From assembly GCF_001293565.1 (NCBI RefSeq), contig NZ_JXMU01000008.1:1-64000 (forward strand): a stretch of 64,000 nt of DNA, given 5' to 3'. The position numbers were made by a program, and so were the translations under genes. Source of the DNA: Ahrensia marina (GTDB lineage Bacteria; Pseudomonadota; Alphaproteobacteria; Rhizobiales; Rhizobiaceae). The notes under the pieces are model-generated. The model saw nothing but the letters and a program-made list of their open reading frames with translations. It searched no databases and had not been told where the DNA came from. Positions 1-9,295 of the stretch are shown here, piece by piece (position 1 is the stretch's first letter; every line of letters begins with the position of its first letter).

Positions 1-76
1 GTTTTCCGCCCGGACATGCGGCAAATCAAAGAGTTTGAGCGTGGAAGCGATACAGTGAAAAGCAGACACGCTCTAG
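1..76. repeat. RIME-like dispersed repeat, truncated by the window start
   Basis: The first 76 bases match the right half of the repeat array found after aspS (11971-12068): the same GGTTTTCCGCCCGGACATGC core end, then an arm GAGCGTG at 37-43 that pairs with CACGCTC at 67-73. Two copies in one window show a dispersed intergenic element. It resembles the palindromic intergenic mosaic elements (RIME) described in rhizobia; that name is an inference from memory. It sits directly in front of the hdaA gene. Confidence 0.8.
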
Positions 77-85
77 AGTATATTT

Positions 86-766
86 ATGGTTGAAGCTAAT
101 CAATTACTGTTGGACCTTGGTGGTGCGCCATCGCTCACGCGCGATGATCTCGTTGTCAGCGCTGCGAACTTGAACGCGGCATCCTTGATTGATAATTGGC
201 CGCATTGGCCTTCGCCTTGGGCAATATTGATCGGCTCGAAAGGCTACGGCAAATCGCATCTTGCTGAAATCTGGTATGAGGCGGCAATGCCGCATCGTAT
301 TCAGCCTTCGAAAATATCCGATGATGATTTGGGCGAAGCCCAAAACGGGCGCCCGATTTTAATCGACGGCCTTTTTGAGGGAAAGTTCGACGAAGCGCGG
401 ATGTTCCATCTCATGAATGCGGTGCGAAATGCCCGACAAACAATGTTGATTACAACAGAAACCGCGCCGTCTTTGTGGCACTTGGAAACCGCCGACCTTC
501 GCTCCCGCTTTAAGGCTGCAACCACCGTCGAAATTGGTGCACCCGATGATGCGCTACTTCGCGCTGTGATTGCCAAATTATTTGCGGACCGACAGATCAG
601 TGTGGGGCCCGACATTGTGGAATATCTGGCAACGCGCATAGACCGTTCACTTGACAGTGTGAACCGTGTCGTCGACCGCCTTGATAATGAGGCACTTGTT
701 TCAAAAGCCCGCATCACAAAGCCTTTTATTGCCCGTGTTCTTGAAACAATTGAGTGCGAACGCTGA
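86..766 (+). CDS. hdaA: HdaA/DnaA-like regulatory inactivator of DnaA
   Basis: A 226-residue AAA+ protein related to DnaA domain III but lacking the DnaA C-terminal DNA-binding domain. In the Hda family it binds the DNA-loaded sliding clamp and stimulates hydrolysis of DnaA-bound ATP, limiting re-initiation of replication. Visible support: an N-terminal clamp-binding motif QLLLDL at residues 6-11, a P-loop GSKGYGKS at 50-57, a Walker B-like ILIDGL near 95, and the short length typical of the family. The ATG at 86 has no strong Shine-Dalgarno sequence and lies just behind a palindromic repeat. In related genomes this gene commonly lies upstream of ppk, as here. Confidence 0.85.
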   Translation: MVEANQLLLDLGGAPSLTRDDLVVSAANLNAASLIDNWPHWPSPWAILIGSKGYGKSHLAEIWYEAAMPHRIQPSKISDDDLGEAQNGRPILIDGLFEGKFDEARMFHLMNAVRNARQTMLITTETAPSLWHLETADLRSRFKAATTVEIGAPDDALLRAVIAKLFADRQISVGPDIVEYLATRIDRSLDSVNRVVDRLDNEALVSKARITKPFIARVLETIECER

Positions 767-818
767 CAGGAACAGCATAGAAATTGTCAAATTGTGCCTA
801 GTTTAGAACGATTTATTT

Positions 819-836
819 CTGTCATATAGCTGGTAT
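819..836 (+). promoter_or_regulatory. candidate Pho box (PhoB site) in front of ppk1
   Basis: CTGTCAT at 819-825, spacer ATAG, then CTGGTAT at 830-836. The E. coli-type Pho box is two CTGTCAT half-sites 11 bp apart separated by an AT-rich tetramer. The first half is a perfect match, the spacing is exact, and the second half matches 5 of 7. It lies 34 bp before the likely ppk1 start, where an activator site overlapping -35 would be expected. Binding is inferred, not shown. Confidence 0.6.
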
Positions 837-869
837 AAATACGGCGAGTCGAAAGAACTATTGAAAGAA

Positions 870-3080
870 ATGGATCGCATGACCGACGCGCTAGAAGACA
901 ATTCCGCAAATGCCACATCGCCTGTAAAAATGGTTGCTGAAAATGATCCTGCGCGGTTTGTAAACCGCGAATTTTCCTGGCTTCAGTTCAATTGGCGCGT
1001 TCTGGAGGAAGCGCGGAATACCAACCAGCCGCTACTTGAACGCTTGCGGTTCCTGTCAATTTCGGCAGCCAATCTCGATGAATTCTTTATGGTGCGTGTT
1101 GCAGGGCTTGCGGGGCAGGTGAGGGCACAAGTCGGGCAACGCTCCATTGATGGTCTTTCTGCGCAGGAACAGTTGGACATGGTCATTGAAGAAATTGCCA
1201 AACTTCAAACTGCACAACAAGAAACTTTGTCTGTGCTTTTAGAGGAGCTGCAAAAAGAAAATATCGAAATCGTTAGAACGGAGGAACTCTCGCGGGCAGA
1301 TTTGGCGTGGCTGGAAGATCATTTTCTTCAAAAAATCTTTCCGGTTCTTACGCCATTATCCATTGACCCCGCGCACCCGTTTCCGTTCATTCCCAATCTT
1401 GGTTTTTCCATAGCGCTGGAACTGGTCAATCTGAAAAACCGCAAAATTATGAATGCGCTGATCCGCCTGCCGATCGCGCTAAACCGCTTTGTGCAAATAC
1501 CGACTGAAGGTGCAGGGTTCAGGTTTGTATCGCTTGAATTTATCGTCAGCCTTTATATCGATAAGCTTTATCCCGGCTATGAAGTTAAAGGTGCAGGGAC
1601 TTTCCGTGTCATTCGCGATAGCGACCTTGAAGTAGAAGAAGAAGCGGAAGATTTGGTCCGTTACTTTGAAAGCGCCCTGAAACGCCGTCGCCGCGGGCAG
1701 GTTATTCGCATTGAATATGATTCCGATATCCCGCAAAATCTGCGCGATTTTGTGAGCCATGAACTTGAAGTGCCGGACAACCGCGTGAGTGTTCAGGCAG
1801 GATTATTGGCACTGAGTACAGTGTCTGAAATTGTAAAAATTCCGCGTGATGATCTTTTGTTTGAATCCTATACAGCACGTTTTCCTGAACGTGTACGCGA
1901 GCACTCAGGCGATTGTTTTGCTGCGATCAATGAAAAAGACATCATTATCCACCACCCCTATGAGAGTTTTGATGTGGTGGTGCAGTTTCTGCGTCAGGCG
2001 GCGGCTGATCCCAACGTGCTTGCGATCAAACAGACATTGTACCGTACTTCAAACAACAGCCCGATTGTACGCGCGCTTATGGATGCCGCCGAGGCCGGAA
2101 AGTCCGTCACAGCTCTGGTTGAACTGAAGGCGCGTTTTGATGAAGAGGCCAATATCCGCTGGGCGCGCGATTTGGAGCGTGCCGGCGTGCAAGTGGTGTT
2201 CGGGTTTGTGGAGCTTAAAACCCATGCCAAAATGTCACTGGTGGTTCGACAGGAAGAATCGGGCCTTCGAAATTATGTGCATTTAGGCACGGGTAACTAC
2301 CATCCGATTACGGCCAAGATTTACACAGACCTTTCTTATTTCACCTGTAATGATCAGATCGCGCATGATGTGCAGCGCGTATTCAATTTGATCACAAGCT
2401 ATTCTGATCCGGGACAGGATTTGAAACTTGCCGTTTCACCTTATTATATGCGCGACCGGATTTTGCGTCATATTGACGAAGAGATTGAGCATGTAAAAGC
2501 CGGCCGTCCAGGCGCGATCTGGATGAAGATGAACTCGCTCGTCGATGCGAAAATCATTGACGCTCTGTATGAGGCAAGCGCTGCGGGCGTTGAAGTTGAC
2601 ATGATTATTCGCGGTATCTGCTGTCTGCGGCCTCAAGTTCCGGGCCTGTCTGAAAATATCCGTGTGAAATCCATTGTTGGCCGCTTTTTGGAGCACAGCC
2701 GCATTTTTTGTTTCGGCAATGGCCGCGGATTACCGTCCAAAAGGCCGATTGTTTATATCGGCTCTGCCGACTTGATGCCGCGCAATTTGGACCGCCGCGT
2801 CGAAACGCTTGTACTGCTTGAAAATGCGACAGTGGTCCAGCAGGTGGTCAATCAGATTATGCTGGCAAATCTGCTGGACAACGAACAAAGCTATGATTTG
2901 CTGTCAGACGGCCGCTCAAAACGCGTTGTACCGCTTTCAGATGAAGCGCCGTTCAATGCGCAAACTTATTTTATGACTAATCCAAGCCTATCCGGGCGGG
3001 GAAAAGCTTTGAAATCTTCAGCGCCGGGATTGATTGCACATAAGAAAAGAGCGCAAGATGCTGCGTCGACGATAGAATAG
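870..3080 (+). CDS. ppk1: polyphosphate kinase 1
   Basis: PPK1 reversibly transfers the gamma phosphate of ATP to inorganic polyphosphate chains. The protein is 736 residues from the ATG at 870, a normal PPK1 length, and starts its conserved part with [19 protein letters not shown]. The histidines expected to carry phosphate are present: His452 in KTHAKM and His471 in [10 protein letters not shown], 19 residues apart as in the E. coli pair. A TTG at 861 and an ATG at 879 are other possible in-frame starts; 870 is a compromise. ppx follows after 18 bp, so the two opposing enzymes are probably cotranscribed, and a Pho box candidate lies just upstream. Confidence 0.95.
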   Translation: MDRMTDALEDNSANATSPVKMVAENDPARFVNREFSWLQFNWRVLEEARNTNQPLLERLRFLSISAANLDEFFMVRVAGLAGQVRAQVGQRSIDGLSAQEQLDMVIEEIAKLQTAQQETLSVLLEELQKENIEIVRTEELSRADLAWLEDHFLQKIFPVLTPLSIDPAHPFPFIPNLGFSIALELVNLKNRKIMNALIRLPIALNRFVQIPTEGAGFRFVSLEFIVSLYIDKLYPGYEVKGAGTFRVIRDSDLEVEEEAEDLVRYFESALKRRRRGQVIRIEYDSDIPQNLRDFVSHELEVPDNRVSVQAGLLALSTVSEIVKIPRDDLLFESYTARFPERVREHSGDCFAAINEKDIIIHHPYESFDVVVQFLRQAAADPNVLAIKQTLYRTSNNSPIVRALMDAAEAGKSVTALVELKARFDEEANIRWARDLERAGVQVVFGFVELKTHAKMSLVVRQEESGLRNYVHLGTGNYHPITAKIYTDLSYFTCNDQIAHDVQRVFNLITSYSDPGQDLKLAVSPYYMRDRILRHIDEEIEHVKAGRPGAIWMKMNSLVDAKIIDALYEASAAGVEVDMIIRGICCLRPQVPGLSENIRVKSIVGRFLEHSRIFCFGNGRGLPSKRPIVYIGSADLMPRNLDRRVETLVLLENATVVQQVVNQIMLANLLDNEQSYDLLSDGRSKRVVPLSDEAPFNAQTYFMTNPSLSGRGKALKSSAPGLIAHKKRAQDAASTIE

Positions 3081-3098
3081 AAGTATCGGTAGTATTTT

Positions 3099-4619
3099 GT
3101 GATTGAAACTGAAGACGCGCAAGGCCGCTTGAAAGGCCGAAATCCGGTTGGTGTAATCGACATCGGATCAAACTCGGTTCGTCTGGTGCTTTACGAAGGG
3201 CTGGTTCGCTCTCCGGCGGTGCTTTTCAATGAAAAAGTTTCCTGTGGTTTAGGGCGCGGTATTGCCGCGACCAACCGCATGGACGATGGCGCGGTTGAAG
3301 AAGCGTTGGAGGCGTTGGTCCGTTTCCGCGCGCTTGCCGATCAGGTGGGGGTCGGAAAGCTGTATGTTTTGGCAACGGCGGCCGCACGTGAAGCGGAAAA
3401 TGGTCCTGCTTTTGTCGAAAGAGCCGAAGAAATTCTGAGACAACCGATTCAGATTCTTACCGGCATTGAAGAAGCACATTATTCTGCTCAAGGCATTATT
3501 TCAGCTTTTCGCGCACCTGATGGTATCGCGGGTGACTTGGGTGGTGGTAGCCTTGAACTTGTTGATATTAATGGCGATTTAGCCGGTACAGGCATAACCA
3601 TGCCGCTTGGAGTCATTCGCCTTGGCGAACGCGCGGAATCATCATCTTCAACAGCCGAAAAAATTGCCCGTAAGGATATTAAATCCGCAGACATTCTTGA
3701 TACAGGCAAGGGCCGTGTATTTTATGCTGTTGGCGGCACATGGCGAAATATCGCCAAATTGCACATCGCTGCAACGAATTACCCTTTGCATGTCACGCAC
3801 TCCTATGAGGTCGAAGCAGAAGAGCTGCTGAAGTTTCTGGACAAGATCAAACAAGGCAATCTGGAGAAATTTGAAGGCATTTCCGATGTCTCGAATTCGC
3901 GCCGCGCATTGCTACCCTATGGCGCTATTGTTCTGACAGAAATCATCAAGCGGATGGAGCCGGGCAAGATTGTCTTTTCTTCCAGCGGCCTGCGTGAAGG
4001 ATATCTTTATGCGCAGCTTGATGAAAAAACACAGCGCACCGATGCCTTGTATGAGGCGGCTGAAGAACTTGCGATCCTTCGCGCAAGGTCGCCGCGCCAT
4101 GCGCGTGAACTGGCGGAATGGACTGCCTATAGTTTTGAAAAATTCGGCATCGACGAAAGCGTTGATGAAAAGCGATACCGTGATGCGGCTTGCCGCTTGG
4201 CAGATATTGGCTGGCGCGCGCATGCCGATTATCGCTCGATGCAATCATTGGCGATTTTGGCCTATGGCAGTTTCGTTCAGGTCGATCATCAGGGACGGGC
4301 ATTCATCGCGCTGTCGAATTATTTTCGCTATGAGGGGCTTAAGAATGAGTCGCTTGCGCCCGAAATTCGCAGCATCACGACCGACAGAATTTGGGAGCGT
4401 TCCAAACTTCTTGGAGGCTTTATGCGGGTTGCCTATCTGTTTACCGCCGCGATGCCGGGCGTGATGAACAATCTGGAATGGGAGCAGACGGGCGAAAAAG
4501 AAATGATGCTCGTGCTGCCGCAAAGTCTAAGCGCATTGGCAGGCGAGCGCCCGTCCGGCAGACTGAACCAATTGTCAAAAGTCACCGGCTGGAAAATTTC
4601 TCTCAGCATCCGCTCCTGA
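3099..4619 (+). CDS. ppx: exopolyphosphatase / Ppx-GppA family
   Basis: A Ppx/GppA phosphatase of the actin-like ATPase fold that removes terminal phosphate from polyphosphate and, in some members, hydrolyses pppGpp. Support: phosphate-1 loop GVIDIGSNSVRLVLYEG near residue 18, the DLGGGSLEL motif near 147, total length about 506, and position 18 bp behind ppk1. The start is GTG at 3099. The C-terminal 200 residues form the extra helical domain common in alphaproteobacterial members. The stop codon abuts, with no gap, the stop codon of the convergent rnd gene. Whether it also acts on pppGpp cannot be read from the sequence. Confidence 0.9.
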   Translation: MIETEDAQGRLKGRNPVGVIDIGSNSVRLVLYEGLVRSPAVLFNEKVSCGLGRGIAATNRMDDGAVEEALEALVRFRALADQVGVGKLYVLATAAAREAENGPAFVERAEEILRQPIQILTGIEEAHYSAQGIISAFRAPDGIAGDLGGGSLELVDINGDLAGTGITMPLGVIRLGERAESSSSTAEKIARKDIKSADILDTGKGRVFYAVGGTWRNIAKLHIAATNYPLHVTHSYEVEAEELLKFLDKIKQGNLEKFEGISDVSNSRRALLPYGAIVLTEIIKRMEPGKIVFSSSGLREGYLYAQLDEKTQRTDALYEAAEELAILRARSPRHARELAEWTAYSFEKFGIDESVDEKRYRDAACRLADIGWRAHADYRSMQSLAILAYGSFVQVDHQGRAFIALSNYFRYEGLKNESLAPEIRSITTDRIWERSKLLGGFMRVAYLFTAAMPGVMNNLEWEQTGEKEMMLVLPQSLSALAGERPSGRLNQLSKVTGWKISLSIRS

Positions 4620-5780
4620 TCACTCAATATCCACAACGCCGATCTTGCGGTTTTCAAACCGCAGGCCGGATTTGCCGTTGAGCAGTTTGAGTGCTCTTTC
4701 GCCGAAAAGCTCTTTGCGCCAGCCCTTCATGGCCGGCACATCGGCTTGCTCGCCTAAAATAGCGATTTGCTCAAGCTGGTCCGATGACGCAATAATTTTG
4801 ACGGCAACGTCATATTCTTCAGCCGTTAATTTCAACAGAACTTTGAGCAGATCAACAGCCGCGCTGGTGCCTTCCGGCGAATGGCTCGGGCGCGGAATTT
4901 TTGGTAATTCGTCACGGTCCAAAGCGTGAGCCCGTGCCACACATTCCAAAATGGCGCGGCCATTGGATGACTTTTCAAAACCCTTATGCAAGGTGCGCAG
5001 ACGCGCCAGCGCATTGGTATCTTTGGGCTGGCTTTGCGAAATTTCATAAATCGCATCGTCTTTTATGATGCGGTTGCGCGGTACATTGCGTGTGCGCGCT
5101 TCGGTCTCGCGCCATTCAGCCAGATTTTTAAGAATAGCAAATTCGATTGGCTTTTTGATGCGCAGTTTGAGCCGCGTCCAGGCTTCGGCCGGCGGCAAAT
5201 CATAGGTTTTTGGCGTGGTGAGAATATCCATTTCTTCGGCCAGCCAATGCGTACGTTTTTCTTCCGCAAGCTTGTCTTTGAGAAATTTATAAACATCGCG
5301 CAGATGGGTCACATCGGCCAGCGCATATTCAAGCTGCTGCTGGGAAAGCGGACGCAGCTTCCAGTTGGTAAACCGCAAGGATTTATCAATATGCGCACCG
5401 CAAATACGGCGCACCAATTGATCATAAGCAATGGAATCGCCAAAGCCGCATACCATTGCGGCGACCTGGGTATCAAACAAAGGCTCGGGCAGTTTGCCGG
5501 AGAGTTTATAGAAAATCTCCACATCCTGACGCGCGGCATGAAAAACCTTGATCACATCCTTATTGGCCATCAGATCATGCAGCGGCGTAAGATCAATACC
5601 TTCTGCCAGCGGGTCAATCAGAACCGCTTCATCATCGGAGGCAACCTGTACCAGACATAAATCCGGCCAGAATGTTGTTTCACGTACAAATTCTGTGTCG
5701 ACGGTCACATAGGGGTGGGTTGCAAAGCGCGCGCAAACATCGGCGAGGGTGGCGGTGTCGTTTATCGTTGTTAAGCTCAT
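4620..5780 (-). CDS. rnd: ribonuclease D
   Basis: A 3'-5' exoribonuclease of the DEDD superfamily acting in tRNA and structured RNA 3' maturation. The 386-residue protein shows the Exo motifs: DTEFVRE near residue 28 (DxE), VFHAARQDVEIF near 100, and YALADVTHLRDVY near 150 (DEDDy tyrosine context). A C-terminal HRDC-like helical region follows the exonuclease domain. It converges on ppx with stop codons touching, and the 5 bp between its start and the end of the upstream MFS gene on the same strand suggest cotranscription with that transporter. Confidence 0.93.
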   Translation of the reverse strand: MSLTTINDTATLADVCARFATHPYVTVDTEFVRETTFWPDLCLVQVASDDEAVLIDPLAEGIDLTPLHDLMANKDVIKVFHAARQDVEIFYKLSGKLPEPLFDTQVAAMVCGFGDSIAYDQLVRRICGAHIDKSLRFTNWKLRPLSQQQLEYALADVTHLRDVYKFLKDKLAEEKRTHWLAEEMDILTTPKTYDLPPAEAWTRLKLRIKKPIEFAILKNLAEWRETEARTRNVPRNRIIKDDAIYEISQSQPKDTNALARLRTLHKGFEKSSNGRAILECVARAHALDRDELPKIPRPSHSPEGTSAAVDLLKVLLKLTAEEYDVAVKIIASSDQLEQIAILGEQADVPAMKGWRKELFGERALKLLNGKSGLRFENRKIGVVDIE

Positions 5781-5785
5781 ACGTG

Positions 5786-7042
5786 CTATTTATCCGAGGG
5801 TTTGTCCGTTGTCGAACCGTTTTCTGTTCGAGCGCCAAGAGAGAGTTTGAAGTTCTGTGCCGAGGTACGCAAAAGCGGTCTGAACCCTTTGCGGTCTTCT
5901 TCCGGGACAGGGCCGCGCGCCTGCATCCGGAGAAGGGCGACAATGATCAGCAATGTGTGAACCACACTTGTAAAAGCAAACAGGCCCGAGGCGCCGTAAA
6001 GCTCCACAATTGCGGATGATAAAAACGGCCCGATCATGCCGCCGAGGGCAAAAAAGAAGAACAGACCGGCGGCCACCAGAACGAATTGATCAGGTTTGGC
6101 GTGGTCATTGGCGTGCGCGGCTGAAAGCGAATAAAGCGGCAAGGCAAACGCGCCAAAGACAAAGATGCCCAGATAATTCATGAACGGTGAAGTGCCGGCA
6201 ATAAAGGTGATAAACATACCGGCAAAAACCGCGCCCGCGCTTACAAACATCAAAACGATACGGCGGTCATAGCGGTCGGAAATATAGCCGAACGGATATT
6301 GAAGCACAGCGCCGCCAATGATGCCTGCGCTCATAAATGTTGCGACATCTGTGACCGAAAGGCCGATTTCTTCTGCGTAGAGCGGGCCGATGAGGCGGAA
6401 GGCCGAGTTTGTCGCGCCGATTGCAACACAGCCGATACAGGCAAGGGGCGATAAAAGCCAAATGGTTTTAAGATCAAACCGCACTGTTTCGGGCGGTTTG
6501 GGCGCCGAGCGGTCGGCAAGCGAAACCGGCACAACCGACAGCATGACCATTAAAGTGATCACGGCAAAAATGGTAAATCCGGTGGCGCTGAACAGCGGAA
6601 TGAAAAACTGCGCGCCCGTCACCGCCAGAATGTCGATAATTCTATAAAGCGCCAACATGCGCCCGCGATTATTATTGCGTACGCCGGAGTTGAGCCAGCT
6701 TTCGATTGTTGTAAACAATCCGGCAAAGCAAAAACCGGCGATAAACCGCAGTAAAATCCATGTGGCCGGTTCGACGATCATCGCAAGCAGCAATGTGCTT
6801 GCCGCTGCCATGGCCGAAAGCGCGGCAAAAGTCCTGATATGCCCGACCGCATTTAATATGCGCGTGATCACAAGACACGATAGAAGAAAGCCGCCGAAAT
6901 AAGCAGTGCCGGTCAGTCCGATGGCTGTTGGCGAGAAACCCTCATAGGCCCCGCGTAGCGCAATCAACGTACCTTGTACGCCATTGCCGCCCAGTAAAAT
7001 ACCTGCGGCAATCAAAAGCGGAATAAGGGGGCGGATTTCCAT
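5786..7042 (-). CDS. MFS transporter, YcaD-like
   Basis: A 418-residue inner-membrane protein with about 12 predicted transmembrane segments and the major facilitator pattern: an extended first half, a basic cytoplasmic loop with DRYDRR after the seventh segment region, and Gly-rich helices such as GLFTTIESWLNSGV. It resembles the YcaD-like branch of MFS carriers, whose substrates are mostly unknown, so no substrate is assigned. It ends 5 bp upstream of rnd on the same strand and probably shares its transcript. The C-terminal tail of about 40 residues is hydrophilic. Confidence 0.8.
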   Translation of the reverse strand: MEIRPLIPLLIAAGILLGGNGVQGTLIALRGAYEGFSPTAIGLTGTAYFGGFLLSCLVITRILNAVGHIRTFAALSAMAAASTLLLAMIVEPATWILLRFIAGFCFAGLFTTIESWLNSGVRNNNRGRMLALYRIIDILAVTGAQFFIPLFSATGFTIFAVITLMVMLSVVPVSLADRSAPKPPETVRFDLKTIWLLSPLACIGCVAIGATNSAFRLIGPLYAEEIGLSVTDVATFMSAGIIGGAVLQYPFGYISDRYDRRIVLMFVSAGAVFAGMFITFIAGTSPFMNYLGIFVFGAFALPLYSLSAAHANDHAKPDQFVLVAAGLFFFFALGGMIGPFLSSAIVELYGASGLFAFTSVVHTLLIIVALLRMQARGPVPEEDRKGFRPLLRTSAQNFKLSLGARTENGSTTDKPSDK

Positions 7043-7134
7043 AAACGATAAGACTCAGATGTAACCTTATTGATAAGCGTTACATCAATTATCTCCCCTG
7101 ACCAATGCGAGCGGCTGAAATTTGTCAGGCATTG

Positions 7135-7630
7135 TTATCGCACTTGAGAAAGAGCGATTTGTTTCGTGCTGATTTTTAAATAGGAGCGTGCATTGATGAC
7201 CGCCGGGCGGCGCGCGGCTGTTATGGCACGCGCATAGGAGAATGTACAATTTGCAACGCGCGCTTTTATGCAAGCTGTTGCCGGGGCGGGGGTGCCCACC
7301 GTGCCGATAAGTTTGGAAAAGATTTTCAGCAATTGGCTTTAACCGGATAAGCGCTCTTTTCATCCGTTTGAGCTGATGGATCACATCGCAGATCGTGCAC
7401 GGTCCGTCACGCTCAACCGGCAGGACCGGCTCAACATAGCCGGAGGCAATCTGCAAATAATAGACGGCTTTTTCTATCTTGAAAATTGTGCCCGAGGCCC
7501 ACGTGCCAATCCGGTGCGGCAAGACACGGCTTGCACTAAACATCGCGGCAATAGCCAGCCAAAACCGGACAATACGCAAAAGCGCGATGCGGTTTTTCTC
7601 AATGGCAATGTTTTTCGATGCACTGTTCAT
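7135..7630 (-). pseudogene. conserved hypothetical gene with a probable frameshift
   Basis: Read from 7630, one frame gives a plausible protein start (SASKNIAIEKNRIALLRIVR) up to about 7330 (RLKPIAENLF). That frame then continues to 7085 with Cys, His, Pro-rich shadow-like sequence. From about 7332 another frame gives normal codon use with G/C-rich third positions (KLIGTVGTPAPATA...FSYARAITAARR) ending at a TAA at 7135. The best reading is one gene of about 165 residues broken by a single-base shift near 7330-7350, either a real mutation or a sequence error. I do not recognise the family. It has a short hydrophobic stretch (FWLAIAAMF) and one CxxC (CTIC). Confidence 0.5.
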
Positions 7631-7934
7631 CCCCGCAGTGTGCGGGTGTTTGGTGGTAGTTGGATAAGATGGGGGGAGTGTGGCTTTGCCGAATATAATT
7701 ATTTGATCGCTATTGTACTACCAAGCGTTAAGTAGGGTCTGTTACAGGCCATTACCAGAGTCTGTTATGCAGGTAATGTATACATTTAAGCGTCCAATGT
7801 TGATGGCTGGTCTTTAAAAAAAAGTACGTTTGCTTGCGCCGAAACCCTCACCGGATTTTGCATCTAATTTACAGTTTGGTGATCTTGATGTTCTGAAGAT
7901 GATCCGCAATCATGATTTACGTACAGCTGTAAGT
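7631..7934. other. intergenic stretch at the left edge of an islet, with one small palindrome
   Basis: About 300 bases between a broken gene and a solitary accessory gene. I see no RNA gene and no credible coding sequence. The one structure is CATTACC at 7750-7756 paired with GGTAATG at 7772-7778 (15-nt loop), next to two imperfect copies of GTCTGTTA (7737 and 7760 areas), which could be an operator or the end of a mobile unit. A 62-codon plus-strand frame from 7830 runs into the antisense of the next gene and shows no recognisable family. Confidence 0.4.
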
Positions 7935-8792
7935 TTAAAAAGGTATCTCGTCAAACACGACATCCAAATCGATCCGTGTCGGGAACACTCCTTCAGAAGT
8001 GGAAATCTCTACAACTAGATAACCTTGGACTCGGTAGCTGTCCTTTGGATCAACGCCGTCATCTTGGTATCTCCGCCAAAAGTTTGTCTCTAACTCGCAT
8101 CGAATTTGGGTCCATGCGCCCTGTGCCAAGCGAGGCGCAGTTGTAGCCAATATGTGCCTTCGATTGGTATCCTCTCGCTCAGCCTTGGTGTGGCCACAAC
8201 GCTTACCATCTTGCTTTATTTCCCAACGTTCACTTGTGTAGAGATACACAGCATCGATTTCAGGGCTTCTTTTTTCAGTTCTGTTATGGATATCAATGAC
8301 TAATTCAAATGTCCCAGTCCGCGAGTATACGTTCACGGTCAATAGTTCGTTTTGTGCTCTTGCACTAACTTCGAACGTGACTGTTCGTTGGCGCTCAAGT
8401 TCCGACTTCACCCAGCTTATGTCGGTACTCAGCATGTTCTTGAGGTTCGTAATCGAACCATCGTAGACAAGATGCCTGTGGTGTTTCAGGTCAAAGGGAA
8501 TGTCCTCAGCCCTTTGAGTAATAAGTGTACAAATCTTATCCTTTGCATGTGCATATCCCACTTCATAGAAAACGTTCGGGTTTTTGTTCGTCATATCCGC
8601 GATGATGAAATCTGCGGCATCAATTTGCCGATAAATTCTCTCTAAAATACTCTCTGTATAAATCTGCTCGTCGACCCGCTCGGCCACAACGCCTTGTTCT
8701 TTTGCCGTCTCCTGAATTCCCAATCGATAAATGTCATCGAATTCTTTACCGAAGGGCATAAGTACAAAGGCAAACGGCTTTGGTTTCGCCAT
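7935..8792 (-). CDS. nucleoside 2-deoxyribosyltransferase/TIR-like domain protein, possible sensor or effector
   Basis: A 285-residue protein with two parts. Residues 1-115 have the Rossmann-like pattern of the nucleoside deoxyribosyltransferase / TIR-like group: FVLMPFGKEFDDIY at the start, ADFIIADMTNKNPNVFYE in the middle, and NVFYEVGYAHA where the Glu is at the position of the catalytic Glu in this superfamily. Residues 130-285 are beta-rich, unlike any domain I can name. Such N-terminal domains occur in N-glycosidases that act on nucleotides or NAD, and in predicted bacterial conflict systems. It stands alone in an islet next to repeats, with no partner gene. Enzyme activity and a defence role are inference only. 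Confidence 0.55.
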   Translation of the reverse strand: MAKPKPFAFVLMPFGKEFDDIYRLGIQETAKEQGVVAERVDEQIYTESILERIYRQIDAADFIIADMTNKNPNVFYEVGYAHAKDKICTLITQRAEDIPFDLKHHRHLVYDGSITNLKNMLSTDISWVKSELERQRTVTFEVSARAQNELLTVNVYSRTGTFELVIDIHNRTEKRSPEIDAVYLYTSERWEIKQDGKRCGHTKAEREDTNRRHILATTAPRLAQGAWTQIRCELETNFWRRYQDDGVDPKDSYRVQGYLVVEISTSEGVFPTRIDLDVVFDEIPF

Positions 8793-9070
8793 GTCTAGAA
8801 AACCTTTTTGTCTTTGGCTATGTTGGTCACGCTGCCACTTCTTATAGAGGTTATCAAAGAACTGTGTCCAGTGAACAATCGATGAGAGAGTGCTATGACA
8901 CAGAAGCCCTTTTTATTTGCACTGCGCCCTAATATCCGAATCCATCATTAGCTGAGCTATAACATCTTGGTAAGTTCGAGCTCAAAACGGAATTTCACCA
9001 ATCTAGTACAAAGCGTTGAATGTGACTATTCTGCATTTAAGTAAAAACAAGCTCAGCACTAAATGTGACG
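8793..9070. other. non-coding accessory DNA, nothing recognised
   Basis: This stretch upstream of the deoxyribosyltransferase-like gene must hold that gene's promoter, but I see no clear -35/-10 pair, no palindrome of note and no coding frame. It ends where a decayed copy of the GIY-YIG gene head begins. Confidence 0.4.
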
Positions 9071-9106
9071 CCTCTTGCTCGCAGTAATGTAGACATATCC
9101 ACCCAT
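9071..9106 (-). pseudogene. remnant of the 5' end of a second GIY-YIG gene
   Basis: On the minus strand from 9106 the sequence reads MGGYVYITASKR and then diverges to a stop. The intact gene starting at 9583 reads MSGYVYMTASKK, so 9 of 12 codons match, and the DNA on its upstream side (the inverted-repeat unit) is also duplicated. This is a decayed copy of a GIY-YIG gene plus adjacent repeat. Confidence 0.65.
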
Positions 9107-9117
9107 AAGCCAGCATC

Positions 9118-9266
9118 ATGGAATGGATCCTAGGGTCAAGCCCTAGGATGACGAAATTGGGTTTAGCTTTGGTAGCTTATCTTCTTGTACAGTGCTTGCC
9201 ATGAGGCAGCGGTAACAAAAAGAGGTCGTCATCCTCGGCCGCCGAGCCGAGGATCCATTCCGTGAG
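9118..9266. repeat. inverted-repeat unit 1 (MITE-like) beside GIY-YIG remnant
   Basis: Left end GGAATGGATCC with a hairpin CCTAGGG/CCCTAGG (loop TCAAG) then GATGACG; right end CGTCATC, a hairpin CCTCGGC/GCCGAGG, then GGATCCATTCC. The two ends are inverted copies of one short palindromic repeat, about 75 bp apart. The unit matches the second unit at 9595-9757 along its length, including parts of the interior (TTAG..TGGTAGCT-like). Confidence 0.7.
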
Positions 9267-9295
9267 GCTGGAACAGTAAAATTTTTGCAGAATTG

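Noticed and set aside
7376-7735. 119-codon plus-strand frame opposite the broken gene
   Set aside because: No family resemblance, and the minus strand has better codon use in this part.
7830-8018. 62-codon plus-strand frame
   Set aside because: More than a third lies antisense to the deoxyribosyltransferase-like gene, and no family or ribosome site supports it.
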